NCBI RefSeq assembly: GCF_004342025.1
Contig: NZ_SLWN01000010.1
Span: 62,001 to 126,000 of the forward strand
Source of the DNA: Kribbella steppae
GTDB lineage: Bacteria; Actinomycetota; Actinomycetes; Propionibacteriales; Kribbellaceae
Reading direction: 5' to 3'
Length of the DNA: 64,000 nucleotides
Shown: positions 1 to 6,881 of the stretch, piece after piece
How the letters are laid out: every line of letters starts with the position of its first letter
Position numbering within the stretch: position 1 is the first letter of the stretch
The notes under the pieces: generated by a model
Databases searched by the model: none
The model's input: the letters and a program-made list of their open reading frames with translations, nothing else
Told to the model about the DNA's origin: nothing
Translations under genes and position numbers: made by a program

Positions 1-36
1 TACTCAACGTGTCCACGACGTTACCCCGGGAGACTG

Positions 37-435
37 CTAGTTGTTCTCGTCGACCTCACAGAACGACGAATAGTGGTCATCGGTGTAGTAGACGTACGTC
101 GGTGTGGTCAGCGCACCACCGCCGACCAGGCGACGCGCACCGCGGTCGTCCGAGCCGGGCGTCTTCACGGTGTACTCGTGGTAGTAGCCACTCGACTCGT
201 CCGGCAGGATGCCCTCCCGGTTCTGGAAGACGGTCCCGTCCTGCGGATACGGGAACGGCCCACCGGAGTGGATGAGGTCGAGCGTGTCGGAGGCCTGCGA
301 CGGCAGCGTGCTCAGTGCGCAGGTCGGGATGGCCGTCGGCGCGGAGTAGGTGAGCTCGGCAACAGGTACGGCGTACGCCGTGGAGCCCAAGGTGGTCGCG
401 GTGACGAGGGTGAGGGCGGCGATGAGGGTTCTCAT
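37..435 (-). CDS. Secreted guanyl-specific ribonuclease (RNase Sa / N1-T1 family)
   Basis: The 132-residue product starts with a signal peptide (hydrophobic core about residues 4-20, likely cut after AYA). The mature part closely follows Streptomyces RNase Sa. It has the substrate-loop motif FQNRE with guanine-binding E74, the YYHEYTV strand with general base E87, arginines R98 and R102, and the catalytic histidine in DDHYSSF (H121). Two cysteines (39 and 126) sit where RNase Sa has its disulfide. The enzyme would cut RNA after guanosine outside the cell. Such RNases are normally paired with a barstar-like inhibitor. None is visible, although only 36 bases remain to the left. The gene is divergent from the GNAT gene at 654. 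Confidence 0.93.
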   Translation of the reverse strand: MRTLIAALTLVTATTLGSTAYAVPVAELTYSAPTAIPTCALSTLPSQASDTLDLIHSGGPFPYPQDGTVFQNREGILPDESSGYYHEYTVKTPGSDDRGARRLVGGGALTTPTYVYYTDDHYSSFCEVDENN

Positions 436-492
436 GTGCGGGAGGCTTCCCGGCGGAGATAGCGCCGGTACATCCCAGGTGTGAAATAACAG

Positions 493-523
493 TTGGACTA
501 TGACCCCGGTCAGGCCCTAGAGT
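493..523 (+). promoter_or_regulatory. Possible promoter for the GNAT gene
   Basis: TTGGAC at 493-498 and TAGAGT at 518-523 resemble -35 and -10 boxes. The spacing is 19 bp, slightly long. It lies in the divergent gap between the ribonuclease and acetyltransferase genes, upstream of the short ORF at 565. Prediction only. Confidence 0.35.
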
Positions 524-564
524 CTGGCCCGGCGAGAACGATCCCGCAGCGGAAGGAGCGACCG

Positions 565-621
565 ATGAACACACTGACTTGTTTCCCGGCGCGTCCGACC
601 CGCTCGCACAGCTCGCACTGA
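565..621 (+). CDS. Possible 18-codon leader ORF upstream of the GNAT gene
   Basis: An ATG at 565 follows a good purine-rich site (GGAAGGAG) and opens an 18-codon reading frame ending at TGA 619-621. It contains one Cys and two His codons and is not in frame with the acetyltransferase that starts 33 bases later. It could be a short leader peptide affecting translation of the downstream gene, or chance. No peptide homologue is recognised. Confidence 0.25.
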   Translation: MNTLTCFPARPTRSHSSH

Positions 622-653
622 GCGGAGCAGTCGCGCCTCCTGTTGGAGGATTC

Positions 654-1586
654 GTGAACATCCGCACCACCGTCGAGGCCGACCTCGACACCATCCTTGC
701 CCTGATCGAGCGGCAGTCGGTCAACACCGTCACCCTCGACCGCTACCGCGATTTCCTTGCCGACCGCACCTACCGGCACGACTGGACCTGGGTCGTCGAA
801 GAGGACGGCAAGATCGTGGCCCTCGCCATCTGGTGGGGCCCGCCCGAGCACGACCACCCGTTCAGCATCGACGGCCTGTACTACGCCGGCGACGGCGACC
901 CGGTGCCGGTCTGGACGGCGCTGATCGAGCAAACCCTCAAGAGTCGCCCGGCCGACGCCGAGCCGCCGGAGTACCACTTCTTCCTGCCCGGCGACTGGAA
1001 GGAGCAGCCGGAGGTCGTCGCCGAGCTCGACCTCCGTCGAAAGGCGGCCGAAGCGGCTGGGCTGACCGCGGTCACCGAGCGACTGCGGTACGACTGGAAG
1101 CCGGAGTACGGGCTGCCGCCGCGATCCACGCGGCTGCGGTTCGAGGAGGCCGATGACGAGGCCTTCGTGGACGTGTTCCGCCAGGTGTCCGAGGGCAGCC
1201 TCGACGCCGCAACTGCACGGGAGATCGCCCGGCTCGGCGCCGACGGCGCGGCCCGTGAGGAACTGGAGCTGTACAAGTCGATGCGAGGCGACCGGGCCTG
1301 GTGGAGGCTTGCGTACGACGCCGACGGCAAGCTGATCGGATTCGAGATCCCGTCGGCGAACCAGGGCGGGATGACGGTCGGGTACCTCGGCGTACTGTCC
1401 GAGCACCGCGGTCACCGCTACAGCGACGATCTACTGGCCGAGATCACCCACTTCCTCGCGGAGCTGGGTGCCGAGCGCATCACGGCGGACACCGACTTCG
1501 GCAACGTCCCGATGGCCCGGAGCTTCGAACGCCTTCATTACCGGAACTTCGCGGTCCGCCTGGTGCTGCACTTCCCGGCGAACTGA
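654..1586 (+). CDS. GNAT family N-acetyltransferase (tandem GNAT fold)
   Basis: The GTG at 654 is chosen because GGAGG lies just upstream (645-649) and the protein then opens with the usual GNAT beginning (NIRTTVEADLDTILALIE). The product is about 310 residues, twice a single GNAT domain. The C-terminal half carries the acetyl-CoA loop signature around VLSEHRGHRYSDDLLAEI, followed by a typical beta6-alpha4 region (DTDFGNVPMARSFERLHY). The N-terminal half looks like a degenerate GNAT domain. Substrate unknown. An in-frame extension back to 579 starts at TTG without a better ribosome site and was not used. Confidence 0.82.
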   Translation: MNIRTTVEADLDTILALIERQSVNTVTLDRYRDFLADRTYRHDWTWVVEEDGKIVALAIWWGPPEHDHPFSIDGLYYAGDGDPVPVWTALIEQTLKSRPADAEPPEYHFFLPGDWKEQPEVVAELDLRRKAAEAAGLTAVTERLRYDWKPEYGLPPRSTRLRFEEADDEAFVDVFRQVSEGSLDAATAREIARLGADGAAREELELYKSMRGDRAWWRLAYDADGKLIGFEIPSANQGGMTVGYLGVLSEHRGHRYSDDLLAEITHFLAELGAERITADTDFGNVPMARSFERLHYRNFAVRLVLHFPAN

Positions 1587-1708
1587 CACTTTCCCTCGGC
1601 GCGTCCAACTCGGGCGCGCCGAGGGGAAGACGGTAACGGCTCCGACCCCTATGCTCCCTGACATGTCAGAGAGCTCCGGCGGATGCCGGGGACGGGCGAG
1701 GACCGGCG

Positions 1709-2164
1709 ATGCGTGACATCGCGCTCATCCTGCATGTCGCCGCTGGGGTTCTGGCGGTGCCGTTCGGCCCGTTGGCGATCGTCCTCACGTTGCGCCGACG
1801 GGGGCTGAACTGGGCCGGCGAGGTCTACCACTGGACGATCGCGATCGTCTGCCTGACCGCTCTCGTGATGGTCCCGTACGACTGGGCCGGGCTCTGGTTC
1901 TTCTGGCCGATCTCGGTCGCGTCGTACCTGTTCGTCTATCTCGGTCAACGCGCCGCCGAGGCACCCGGCGGGCTCTGGTACCGCGGTGTGCTGCGCGGGT
2001 ACGGCGGAGGCTGGATCGCCTTGTGGACAGCGATTCTGGTGGTCAGCGCACCCCGGCAGCCGTGGTCGTGGGTGATCCCGATCATCGTCGGCTCCGCGAT
2101 CATCGAGTGGCTGTGCTTCAAGCCGATGCCGGGCTGGACCAGGGAGGTCCAGCCCGGCAGTTGA
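1709..2164 (+). CDS. Small integral membrane protein of unknown function
   Basis: The 151-residue product has four or five hydrophobic segments (about residues 4-25, 42-60, 66-84, 103-120 and 127-143) and no soluble domain. It starts MRDIALILHVAAG, with a His in the first helix, as in several small quinone- or haem-associated membrane families, but I cannot assign one. The gene stands alone, 122 bases after the GNAT gene, and its stop lies 2 bases from the stop of the convergent epoxide hydrolase. Confidence 0.72.
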   Translation: MRDIALILHVAAGVLAVPFGPLAIVLTLRRRGLNWAGEVYHWTIAIVCLTALVMVPYDWAGLWFFWPISVASYLFVYLGQRAAEAPGGLWYRGVLRGYGGGWIALWTAILVVSAPRQPWSWVIPIIVGSAIIEWLCFKPMPGWTREVQPGS

Positions 2165-2166
2165 CG

Positions 2167-3357
2167 TCAGCGCAGTGGCTGGAAGAAGGTGCGCAGATCA
2201 CCGGCCAGCAGGTCGGGCACCTCCATCGCGGCGAAGTGACCGCCGCGGTCGTACTCCTTCCAGTGACTCATCTTCCCGGCCGGGTCCGCCAGGCTCTTGA
2301 TCGCCGTCTCGGCCCCGAACACCGCGACCCCGGTCGGCGGTCCGGCAACGTCGCCCCACCCCTCGGAGTCGCCGTCGGCCTGCTGAGCGGCGTACGCCTT
2401 CCAGGCCTGCATTCCGTCGTACACCGCGTGCGCCGACGACGCCCCGGATCCGGTGAACCAGTACAGGCTGACGTTCGTGAGCAGCTGGTCGCGGTCCACA
2501 GCCTCCTCGGGCAGCTTGTGGATCGGGTCGGTCCACTCGGCGAACTTCTCCACGATCCACGCGAGCTGCCCGATCGGCGAGTCGTTCAGCGAGTAGGCCA
2601 ACGTCTGCGGCCGGGTCGACTGCAGCACCAGGTACCCGAAGCCCTCATCCATCATCTGGTTGAACCGCTCGGCCCGCGCCCGGTCAGACGCCGACAATCC
2701 CTCCAGCGGAAGCGGATCCCCGAACGGCGTACCCGCGGTCACCCCGGCCAGATGTACGCCGACAACGCGCGCCGGATCCACCATCGGCAGCATCCCCGCG
2801 ACCCCCGAGCCGGCGTCCGTCCCGTGGGCCGCGTACCGCTCGTACCCGAGCCGGCTCATCAGTTCCGCCCACATCTGCGCGACCCCGAACAGGTTGAACC
2901 CGCCCGGCCCGAGCGGCGTCGAGAACCCGTACCCGGGCAGCGACGGTACGACGACATGGAACGCGTCGGCCGCATCACCGCCGTACGCCACGGGATCGGT
3001 CAGCCGGCCGATCATCTGCTGGAACTCCACGGGCGAGCCCGGCCAGCCGTGGGTCAGGATCAGCGGCACCGCGTCCGGCTCGGCCGACCGCTGGTGGAAG
3101 AAGTGGATCCGCTGCCCGTTGAGCTCGGTGATGAACTGCGGGATCTCGTTCAGCGCCGCCTCGGCAGCGCGCCAGTCGTAGCCGTCGGCCCAGTACGCCG
3201 CCAGCTCCTTCAGGTACCCGACCGGAACGCCGCGGCTCCAGTCGTCCACCGATGGCGTGGCCGGCCAGCGAGCGCCGGCCAGCCGCGCCTTGAGGTCGTC
3301 CACCTCAGCCTGCGGGATCTCGATCCGGAAGGGCCTGATGTTTGCTGTGTTCGTCAT
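2167..3357 (-). CDS. Epoxide hydrolase, alpha/beta fold with EHN N-terminal domain
   Basis: The 396-residue protein has the N-terminal epoxide hydrolase domain (IRPFRIEIPQAEVDDLKARL onward) followed by an alpha/beta-hydrolase core. Visible elements are the oxyanion motif HGWPGS near residue 104, the nucleophile elbow GTDAGSG with the expected Asp, and a C-terminal catalytic His in DRGGHFAAME. Length and order match microsomal-type (juvenile hormone/EphB-like) bacterial enzymes, which open epoxides to diols in the cytosol. It ends beside the convergent membrane-protein gene. The exact epoxide substrate cannot be inferred. Confidence 0.92.
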   Translation of the reverse strand: MTNTANIRPFRIEIPQAEVDDLKARLAGARWPATPSVDDWSRGVPVGYLKELAAYWADGYDWRAAEAALNEIPQFITELNGQRIHFFHQRSAEPDAVPLILTHGWPGSPVEFQQMIGRLTDPVAYGGDAADAFHVVVPSLPGYGFSTPLGPGGFNLFGVAQMWAELMSRLGYERYAAHGTDAGSGVAGMLPMVDPARVVGVHLAGVTAGTPFGDPLPLEGLSASDRARAERFNQMMDEGFGYLVLQSTRPQTLAYSLNDSPIGQLAWIVEKFAEWTDPIHKLPEEAVDRDQLLTNVSLYWFTGSGASSAHAVYDGMQAWKAYAAQQADGDSEGWGDVAGPPTGVAVFGAETAIKSLADPAGKMSHWKEYDRGGHFAAMEVPDLLAGDLRTFFQPLR

Positions 3358-3812
3358 GCCCTCAAGCTAGAAACAATTGCGGCGAGCTCCCTTCCGCAAT
3401 CAGGAAGAAGGACGAAAGGTCAGACTTCCTCGCGTACGTCGCTCCTCGGCGTAGGCGGGCGCGGCGTACCGACGAACGGGTAGTGGCCGGAATTGGCGCC
3501 CTCGGACAAGTCCATCGCCGCCTGGACACCCCTGACCAAACCTCACCACGACCGACTACTACCCGTTCTTCGGAACATCCACCCGATTCCACACCGGCAA
3601 CGACGTGCGAGCCGCGGGCCCCCTCCGACCAGTACCTGAGCCAGGCCACGACCCACACCAGGCAGGAACACCTGAAATGGTGTTCACCTTGTCGACGCTG
3701 GACCACTCGCGCCGGCGGCTACCACCCGGCTGTCCACGGATCCAGGCTAAGTCCAGGTTGTTCAGCAACCTGGACTTAGCGGGGTTCAAGTCCAGGTTGT
3801 CGGTCAGAGAGC
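3358..3812. other. 455-bp gap without a convincing gene
   Basis: Open frames here lack protein-like composition and ribosome sites on either strand. It holds an 11-bp inverted repeat, GAACGGGTAGT at 3474-3484 against ACTACCCGTTC at 3558-3568 (73 bp apart), and the three-copy repeat at 3746-3799. The left part is the upstream region of the epoxide hydrolase and the right part is the trailer of the FHA gene. Confidence 0.6.
3746..3799. repeat. Perfect 15-bp hairpin plus a third copy of the same arm
   Basis: GCTAAGTCCAGGTTG (3746-3760) and its exact complement (3766-3780) flank a 5-base loop. The core AAGTCCAGGTTG recurs at 3788-3799. In the minus-strand transcript, copy 3 comes first and could pair with the near arm of the hairpin, so two mutually exclusive stems are possible. 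It lies 14-67 bases past the stop of the last gene of the PknG-type operon and may act as terminator or RNA-stability element. There is no U-tract. Confidence 0.75.
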
Positions 3813-4535
3813 TCAGGCCTGACCGGCTTTTTCTTCGGGGGTGGCTTTGCGGACGACGAGACGGGTCCAGGCGCCGACGTAGACGCGGTCGTCGGAGTTC
3901 AGCTCGCGACGCTGGCCCGGGACGATCGGGTCCTCGGGCAGCGGACCGGAGGAAGGCGCCACATAGGTGCCGTTGGAGGACTGGAGATCCTCGACCCACC
4001 AGCGGGTGCCGTCGGTGGTGAGCTGAGCCTGCCGGCGGCTGACGCCGGTGTCGTCACCGCAGTCGATCTCCGGATGGATGTTCCGGCTCTTCGACGGGCG
4101 GCCGATCAGCACGCTCTTCTCGGTCAGCGGGATCACCACCGGCAGACCAGGCGACGGACACGGGTCGTCACTCTGCTGTACGGCGTACCAGTCGGGGTCG
4201 ACCCAGCGTTCGACGACCCAGTCGGCGGTCGCGGCCGGCGCCGGCGGCACCGCGGGCGGCGTCCCCAGGTCGAGGGACGACTTCGGACGCGGCATGGTGC
4301 CGGTGGTGAAGTCGTAGCCGCAGCTCTCGCAGAACAAGGCGTCCACGGCGGCCGACTCCGAGCAGTTCGGGCACGTCTGGGTCGACGGCGCCGCCGCCGG
4401 CGCCGGCGCAGCAACGGCCGGCGTCGGGACGGACGCCGCGGCCGGGGTGGCCGCGGCGCCGATCGGCAGGCCGCAGACGTCGCAGTAGTCGGTCGAGACG
4501 GACGGGTGCCCGCTCGGACAGCTGACTGTCGTCAT
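3813..4535 (-). CDS. FHA-domain protein with two N-terminal zinc ribbons
   Basis: The 240-residue protein starts with two short cysteine motifs, CPSGH...CDVCG (about residues 6-22) and CPNC...CESCG (about 57-75). A linker rich in Ala and Pro separates them, and a C-terminal forkhead-associated domain follows at about 120-230. The phosphothreonine-binding signatures are present: IGRPS, the SRRQA strand and SSNGTYV. FHA domains bind phosphothreonine. In mycobacteria the FHA protein GarA is the substrate of PknG, so this protein is a plausible GarA-like target of the kinase encoded four genes earlier. It is the last gene of the operon and overlaps the vWA gene by ATGA. Confidence 0.93.
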   Translation of the reverse strand: MTTVSCPSGHPSVSTDYCDVCGLPIGAAATPAAASVPTPAVAAPAPAAAPSTQTCPNCSESAAVDALFCESCGYDFTTGTMPRPKSSLDLGTPPAVPPAPAATADWVVERWVDPDWYAVQQSDDPCPSPGLPVVIPLTEKSVLIGRPSKSRNIHPEIDCGDDTGVSRRQAQLTTDGTRWWVEDLQSSNGTYVAPSSGPLPEDPIVPGQRRELNSDDRVYVGAWTRLVVRKATPEEKAGQA

Positions 4536-5809
4536 TTCTTCACCCGGGTGGTCTTGGTGGAGGCGGTATCGAGCGCCATCTCGTCCGCCTTCTCGACGGT
4601 GCGCTTGAGCCGCACGGTGCCGGTGTCCTGGTCCTCGATGTCGACCACCTTGCGCAGCCGGGTGGTCGCCTCCTCGTTGCCGGTCTGCGCGGCCAGCTGG
4701 ACCGCGCGGCCGAGCTTGGTGGTCGCGGTCGCGGTGTCACCCGCGGCCTTCGCGGCCAGGCCTTCCTGGATCGCGTCCGCCAGCTCGGTCTGCCCGGTGT
4801 AGTGCGCGACCTCCGGGCTGATCCGCGTGGTCAGTGCCTCGTCCGCGGACCACAGCGCCTTGACCAGGCCCTGCGCGACCACGTCGTCGCCGATCGCCAG
4901 CTGCACCCGCGCGGCCAGCTGCTCCTGCCCGATCGCCTTGGCCGCCAGGCGGATCGCCACGTGGTAGTCACGTGACTCGTCACCCCACGAGCCGGTCGGG
5001 AACGAGCTGGTCAGCGCGTTGACCGCCGTACGACGTGCGGTCAGGTCGTCGACCGTGGGGGCGACCTGACGGACGAACAGCACCTCCGCGCCCTGCGGAG
5101 CCCAGACCCGCAGATCGGCCTGCGCGACACCACGGCTCATCGCGTTCTGGATCAGCTTGGAGAACTCGGCGGCCAGCTGGTCCGGCGCCGGGATGATGTC
5201 GACGGTGCCGAGCAGTGCGGTCGCGATCCGCCGTACCTCGTCGACCTGCCAGGCGACGCCGACACCGCGGCAGTCGCATTGGAACTGGCCGGTGACCGCC
5301 TGGATGGTCTGGGTCAGCACCTCGGGGGTCTCGTGCTGGTTCTCGCCGTCGGTGAGCAGGATGGCGTGCTTCTGGGTCAGCGACGGCACGGTCGCGAACA
5401 CCCGGGACGCCAGCCGCAGCCAGGTGCCCATCGCGGTCCCGCCGTCGGCGTAGAAGCGGGACACCGCGTCCTTGGCCGCCTGCCGGGTGAACTGGTCCAT
5501 CCTCACCATCACCGGCTCCGGCGACGGCGGGAACGCCAGCGCGGCCCGGTCGTTACCGGAGATCACCGCGAACCAGACCCCGTCCAGGATCTGGTCGAGC
5601 GCGGTCTGCGCGGCGTACGCGGCGGCCCGGACGCCGTCGGCGCCCATCGAGCCGGAGGTGTCGACGATGATGATCTCGCCCGCGTCACCGCTGCCGGACT
5701 GCCCGGCCGCACCGGCGCCGCTGCAGTCCACCGTGACGATGGCGTGCACGTCGGTTCCGCCGTCGGGCAGGAACTCGTTCTGGTAGACGGATGCGGTGAA
5801 CTCGGCCAT
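4532..5809 (-). CDS. von Willebrand factor A domain protein
   Basis: The ATG at 5809 is preferred over an upstream ORF extension because AAAGGA lies upstream and the domain begins at once (MAEFTASVYQNEFL). The 425-residue protein has a vWA domain at about residues 45-215 with an intact metal-ion site: DTSGS, a later Thr in DGGTAMGTW, and LLTDGEN. The remainder is mixed alpha/beta with a C-terminal helical part of repeat-like character (AAKAAGDTATATTKLGRAVQ). vWA proteins act as metal-dependent scaffolds and often work with MoxR/CbbX-type AAA+ ATPases, one of which is in the same operon. The start is 31 bases from the PP2C stop and the end overlaps the FHA start. Confidence 0.92.
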   Translation of the reverse strand: MAEFTASVYQNEFLPDGGTDVHAIVTVDCSGAGAAGQSGSGDAGEIIIVDTSGSMGADGVRAAAYAAQTALDQILDGVWFAVISGNDRAALAFPPSPEPVMVRMDQFTRQAAKDAVSRFYADGGTAMGTWLRLASRVFATVPSLTQKHAILLTDGENQHETPEVLTQTIQAVTGQFQCDCRGVGVAWQVDEVRRIATALLGTVDIIPAPDQLAAEFSKLIQNAMSRGVAQADLRVWAPQGAEVLFVRQVAPTVDDLTARRTAVNALTSSFPTGSWGDESRDYHVAIRLAAKAIGQEQLAARVQLAIGDDVVAQGLVKALWSADEALTTRISPEVAHYTGQTELADAIQEGLAAKAAGDTATATTKLGRAVQLAAQTGNEEATTRLRKVVDIEDQDTGTVRLKRTVEKADEMALDTASTKTTRVKK

Positions 5810-5840
5810 GAGTGCAGCGTCCTTTCTGCAAAAAGCTGGT

Positions 5841-6881
5841 CTAGAGCCGCGCCAGCGCGACGGTGATGTTGTCCTGTCCGCCCTGGGCATTGGCCCAGTC
5901 GACCAGGGCGGACGCGGTGGCCAGAGGCTCGCCACCGTGCGCCGCTGCGGTCTGACGTACGAGGTCGGCCAGCGGTGCCGCTTCGGAGCAGTAGTTCCAC
6001 AGCCCGTCCGAGCAGACTACGAGCCATCCCGGCCCGCTCACCTGGACGGTCGTCGTACGAGGTGTGTGGTCCGGGGCGTCCTTGCCCAGCCAGCGGGTGA
6101 TCGCGTGCGCGTGCGGACCGGACTCGGCTTCGGCCCGCGAGATACCGGTCGCGATGAGCTCGGCGGCCCATGAGTCGTCCACGGTCAGTGCGACCGCCTC
6201 GGCGTCGTCCGGGAACCAGTACGCGCGGCTGTCCCCAACCACACCGGCCATCAGCAGACCGTCCTCCAGCACGGTCGCCACGAACGTGCACGACGCCGGG
6301 TTGGGACTGTCCGGACTCGTGTTCTCCAGCACGGCGTCATTGGCCGCATCGGCAGCCGCCTTGAGCCGGGCCGCGATCGCACCGTGACGGGACGACTCGG
6401 TGCCGATGCCCTGTGCGTGACCGGCCGCCAGTACGTCGCGAGCGGCACGCGCGGCGGCCAGGCTGGCGACGTCGGAGTCGAGTGACGAGCTGACCCCGTC
6501 GCAGACGACCAGCAGAGCCCTGCTGCCCGGCTCGGCGTCGGCTGCGAGGGCCATGGCGTCCTCGTTGCGGCTGTGCCGGATGCCTCGGTCGCACACCCCG
6601 GCCACCCACGGTGCGGGCTGCTCGTCGAAGTGGTCGCGTGGCTTGGCGGCCTTGGTACCGCAGGTCTCGCAGTAGCCGTCGGCACCGACCACACCGCCAC
6701 AGGAGTGGCACGGGCTGACCGGAGTCGTGTTGATCTCGACCGTCGGCTCGGTGTCCGTGTCCAGGGCCGGTGTGGTGGGCGTGGTCGGCTGGAGCTCAGC
6801 CCCACAGGCCTCGCAGAAGCGGTCGGCCTCGGACACCGGGCCACCACAGCTGGGGCAGACCGTCTGGGTCGTACTCGTCAT
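5841..6881 (-). CDS. PP2C-type serine/threonine phosphatase with two N-terminal zinc ribbons
   Basis: The start at 6881 forms an ATGA overlap with the kinase stop; an ATG 12 bases upstream is possible. The 346-residue product has two zinc ribbons (CPSCG...CEACG, then CHSCG...CETCG, within residues 8-80) followed by a PPM/PP2C catalytic domain. Its metal-binding motifs are present: DRGIRHSRNEDA, VVCDGVSSS, GDSRAYW, SDGLWNY and GGQDNITVAL. It should dephosphorylate Ser/Thr sites set by the neighbouring kinase. Bacterial kinase/phosphatase pairs are commonly cotranscribed, but cotranscription of PknG with a PP2C is not part of the mycobacterial operon. Confidence 0.94.
   Translation of the reverse strand: MTSTTQTVCPSCGGPVSEADRFCEACGAELQPTTPTTPALDTDTEPTVEINTTPVSPCHSCGGVVGADGYCETCGTKAAKPRDHFDEQPAPWVAGVCDRGIRHSRNEDAMALAADAEPGSRALLVVCDGVSSSLDSDVASLAAARAARDVLAAGHAQGIGTESSRHGAIAARLKAAADAANDAVLENTSPDSPNPASCTFVATVLEDGLLMAGVVGDSRAYWFPDDAEAVALTVDDSWAAELIATGISRAEAESGPHAHAITRWLGKDAPDHTPRTTTVQVSGPGWLVVCSDGLWNYCSEAAPLADLVRQTAAAHGGEPLATASALVDWANAQGGQDNITVALARL

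Noticed and set aside
3362..3779. Overlapping short ORFs in the gap after the FHA gene
   Set aside because: Compositionally odd, no start signals, no motifs; the region is better explained as intergenic with repeats.
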